Assembly (NCBI RefSeq): GCF_003710985.1 | Contig: NZ_RHHT01000048.1 | Coordinates: 1 to 60,730, forward strand | DNA: 60,730 nucleotides | Reading direction: 5' to 3' | DNA from: Brevibacillus panacihumi | GTDB lineage: Bacteria; Bacillota; Bacilli; Brevibacillales; Brevibacillaceae | Shown here: in pieces, positions 60,693 through 60,730 of the stretch | Position numbering within the stretch: position 1 is the first letter of the stretch | How the letters are laid out: every line of letters begins with the position of its first letter | Program-made: the position numbers and the translations under genes | Notes under the pieces: model-generated | The model's database searches: none | Seen by the model: the letters and a program-made list of their open reading frames with translations, nothing else | Told to the model about the DNA's origin: nothing

Positions 60693-60730
60693 ATGAATCG
60701 ACTGATAGCTTGTAACCGTCAAGTAGTTTT
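60693..60730 (+). CDS. Start of a truncated gene at the window edge
   Basis: ATG at 60693 follows TGGAGGACTGAGACC, a good ribosome site. Only 12 codons (MNRLIACNRQVV) are inside the window; the product cannot be named. The region between 60542 and 60692 holds no other gene that I can see. Confidence 0.4.
   Translation, partial: MNRLIACNRQVV

Overview
The window reads as a chromosomal segment of a Gram-positive, endospore-former-type Firmicute, most likely Brevibacillus or a close relative in Paenibacillaceae. I infer this from gene order (trxB-rapZ-yvcK-whiA-crh, then clpP, rpoN, cggR-gap-pgk-tpi-pgm-eno, secG-rnr-smpB-ssrA), strong AGGAGG ribosome binding sites, Crh with Gln15, and CtsR, CggR and Fur type operators. 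No database search was possible.

Layout. 1-445: the 3' tip of a 23S rRNA gene and three tRNA genes (Phe, Lys, Gly). 545-8090: housekeeping genes (TPR protein, trxB, rapZ, yvcK, whiA, crh, clpP on the minus strand under a CtsR-type operator). 8316-10776: secreted or lipoprotein genes and two tiny genes. 10841-16156 and 27377-31508: two Fur-type iron-siderophore uptake regions with three paralogous binding proteins, two permease pairs and only one ATPase. 16283-26467: rpoN, a glutaredoxin-like gene, then the glycolytic operon cggR-nhaC-gapA-pgk-tpiA-gpmI-eno. An NhaC-type antiporter sits between repressor and gapA. 31576-35451: HIT protein, FetAB-type iron exporter, a membrane cytochrome c, and a TetR-controlled SMR efflux pair. 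35572-39608: secG, rnr, smpB and tmRNA.

Downstream of ssrA the character changes: more AT-rich, with decayed insertion sequences (IS21-type istB and IS3-type remnants), orphan genes and repeats. 43191-49441 holds an MBL-fold hydrolase, an unfamiliar regulator, an amino-acid ABC importer and argH. 49613-53241 is an ABC-2 exporter with a large extracytoplasmic domain, followed by a short fossil of a second argH copy. 53657-58746 is a compact five-gene operon: PLP decarboxylase, HEAT-repeat protein, ArsR-type regulator, old-yellow-enzyme reductase and AlaX-type tRNA editing protein. It is preceded by two copies of the palindrome GTTCAA-N6-TTGAAC. I know of no described system with this combination, and it is the best candidate here for something new. 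The window closes with an SLH plus WG-repeat surface protein, a copy of the 19-nt ssrA terminator hairpin and the start of a truncated gene.

How parts fit: CggR, Crh, YvcK and RapZ homologues all relate to carbon control and the glycolytic operon; Fur boxes tie both iron regions together, and the single FecE-type ATPase probably powers more than one permease pair; each TetR gene lies next to a palindrome that can serve as its operator.
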